From the NCBI RefSeq assembly GCF_009852415.1, contig NZ_WOXS01000002.1:930001-994000 (forward strand): 64,000 nt of DNA, given 5' to 3'. Positions 63,393 to 64,000 of the stretch are shown piece by piece; position 1 is the stretch's first letter; each line of letters begins with the position of its first letter. This stretch comes from Streptomyces sp. Tu 3180. Its GTDB lineage: Bacteria > Actinomycetota > Actinomycetes > Streptomycetales > Streptomycetaceae. A program made the translations under genes and the position numbers. The notes beneath the pieces were generated by a model, which was given only the letters and a program-made list of their open reading frames with translations, had not been told where the DNA came from and made no database searches.

Positions 63393-63490
63393 ACGGGACC
63401 CGGGAGGCGGGGCCCAGGGGGCGGGACCGGGAAGGGGACGGGCTCCGGGGCGGGGCGGTCGCGCACGCGCCGTGGGGCCGCCCGGAACCG

Positions 63491-64000
63491 TTACGGGTAC
63501 GCGTACGTGTTGAGGGCGGCGACGGCGGACGCCGGGTCGCCGAGGTCGTAGCGGTCCACGGCGAGGTAGTTGGGCTTCTTGCGGGCGGCCGGCTGGCAGA
63601 AGCGGCGGGCGCGGTCGGCGAGTTTGGAGTTGTCCGTGGCGGCCGTGGAGGCGATCGGGGCGTCCCGGAAGTGGTTCATGACGAACAGCGGGCGGAAGCC
63701 GGGCTCGGTGCGGGTCAGCGGGATGTTGGTGCCCGCGTCGTACCAGCGGCTGTGGCAGGACCAGTCGGACGCTCCGACGCCCGGACCCATGGACCAGTGG
63801 TTCTCGACGGTCCACTCGCGCTGGTACATCACCCCGAAGGTGTCACGGGTCAGCCCGGCGGCCTGGTCGGCGGCTCGGCTGTGGTCGGTGAGGATCAGCA
63901 GCCGGTGCCCGGCGGCGGTCAGGTCGGCCATGGCCGGCCAGCCGTTCTCCCGGACGCCGGTGCGGTCCGGCCGGTAGAGCACCTCCGGCAGCCCTCGGAC
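63491..64000 (-). CDS. PI-PLC-like protein, C-terminal part
   Basis: 170 codons in frame to the window edge, with no start inside. The sequence NGWPAMADLTAAGHRLLILT, YQREWTVENHWSMG and RPLFVMNHFRDAP fits the C-terminal half of phosphatidylinositol-specific phospholipase C-like domains (the X-box side). Such proteins are often secreted; the N-terminus is outside the window. The catalytic histidines cannot be checked. Stop at 63491. Confidence 0.7.
   Translation of the reverse strand, partial: VRGLPEVLYRPDRTGVRENGWPAMADLTAAGHRLLILTDHSRAADQAAGLTRDTFGVMYQREWTVENHWSMGPGVGASDWSCHSRWYDAGTNIPLTRTEPGFRPLFVMNHFRDAPIASTAATDNSKLADRARRFCQPAARKKPNYLAVDRYDLGDPASAVAALNTYAYP

Overview
This 64 kb window looks like chromosomal DNA of a Streptomyces species. 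The sequence is very GC-rich. It carries lineage-typical families: a WhiB-like protein, an SsgA-like sporulation protein, a streptophobe membrane protein, the melC tyrosinase pair, clpP3/clpP4 with popR, F420-dependent and DUF families. Gene order is dense, with many 1-4 base start/stop overlaps. I see no rRNA, tRNA, insertion sequence, prophage or CRISPR array.

Layout. 1-5542: the tail of a probable PP2C/SpoIIE protein, a STAS antagonist, then a tight rsbR-rsbS-rsbT cluster followed by an ATPase-RsbX fusion and a GAF-PP2C phosphatase (a stressosome-type partner-switching module). 5.7-10.8 kb: an NDH-2-like flavoprotein, a FUSC membrane protein and a DUF1206 membrane protein. 10.9-13.3 kb: a minus-strand stress group with a DUF5133 protein, a SigB/F-family sigma factor and an RsbW-like kinase. 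13.4-25.5 kb: metabolic and transport genes with their regulators (PLP decarboxylase, MFS and LysE exporters with LysG, TetR plus saccharopine dehydrogenase, WblE-like, FAD dehydrogenase plus TetR, MBL hydrolase). 25.6-31.4 kb: a frameshifted DUF4032 gene, a tandem universal stress protein, and a three-gene redox-signalling operon (response regulator-thioredoxin reductase fusion, cNMP-binding histidine kinase, UBP zinc finger). 31.7-45.3 kb: serine hydrolases, a TerD-CAP-CAP fusion, AIM24, a TPR/prenyl synthase pair behind an iterated operator, threonine dehydratase, a membrane pseudokinase, an F420 oxidoreductase and an SsgA-like protein. 45.7-48.7 kb: melC1 (frameshifted), melC2, RNase HI and an SGNH lipoprotein. 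49.5-54.3 kb: clpP3-clpP4 behind tandem PopR boxes, popR, a second SigB-type sigma factor, an anti-sigma-type ATPase and two PRC-barrel proteins. 54.5-64 kb: streptophobe, an FHA-ABC transporter, two aldo/keto reductase neighbourhoods, adenosine deaminase, a VOC protein and the C-terminus of a PI-PLC-like protein.

The main theme is general stress control. There are two SigB-family sigma factors, two stand-alone RsbW-like ATPases, STAS antagonists and PP2C phosphatases. At least five promoters match GNNT-N14-16-GGGTAC, placed before the rsb cluster, a DUF6098 gene, the SsgA-like gene, the second sigma gene and an anti-sigma gene, so much of the window may be one stress regulon.

Three genes (the first sigma factor, DUF4032, melC1) each appear to lack one base in a G or C run. 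Either the assembly has homopolymer errors or these genes are truly damaged. Raw reads would settle it.
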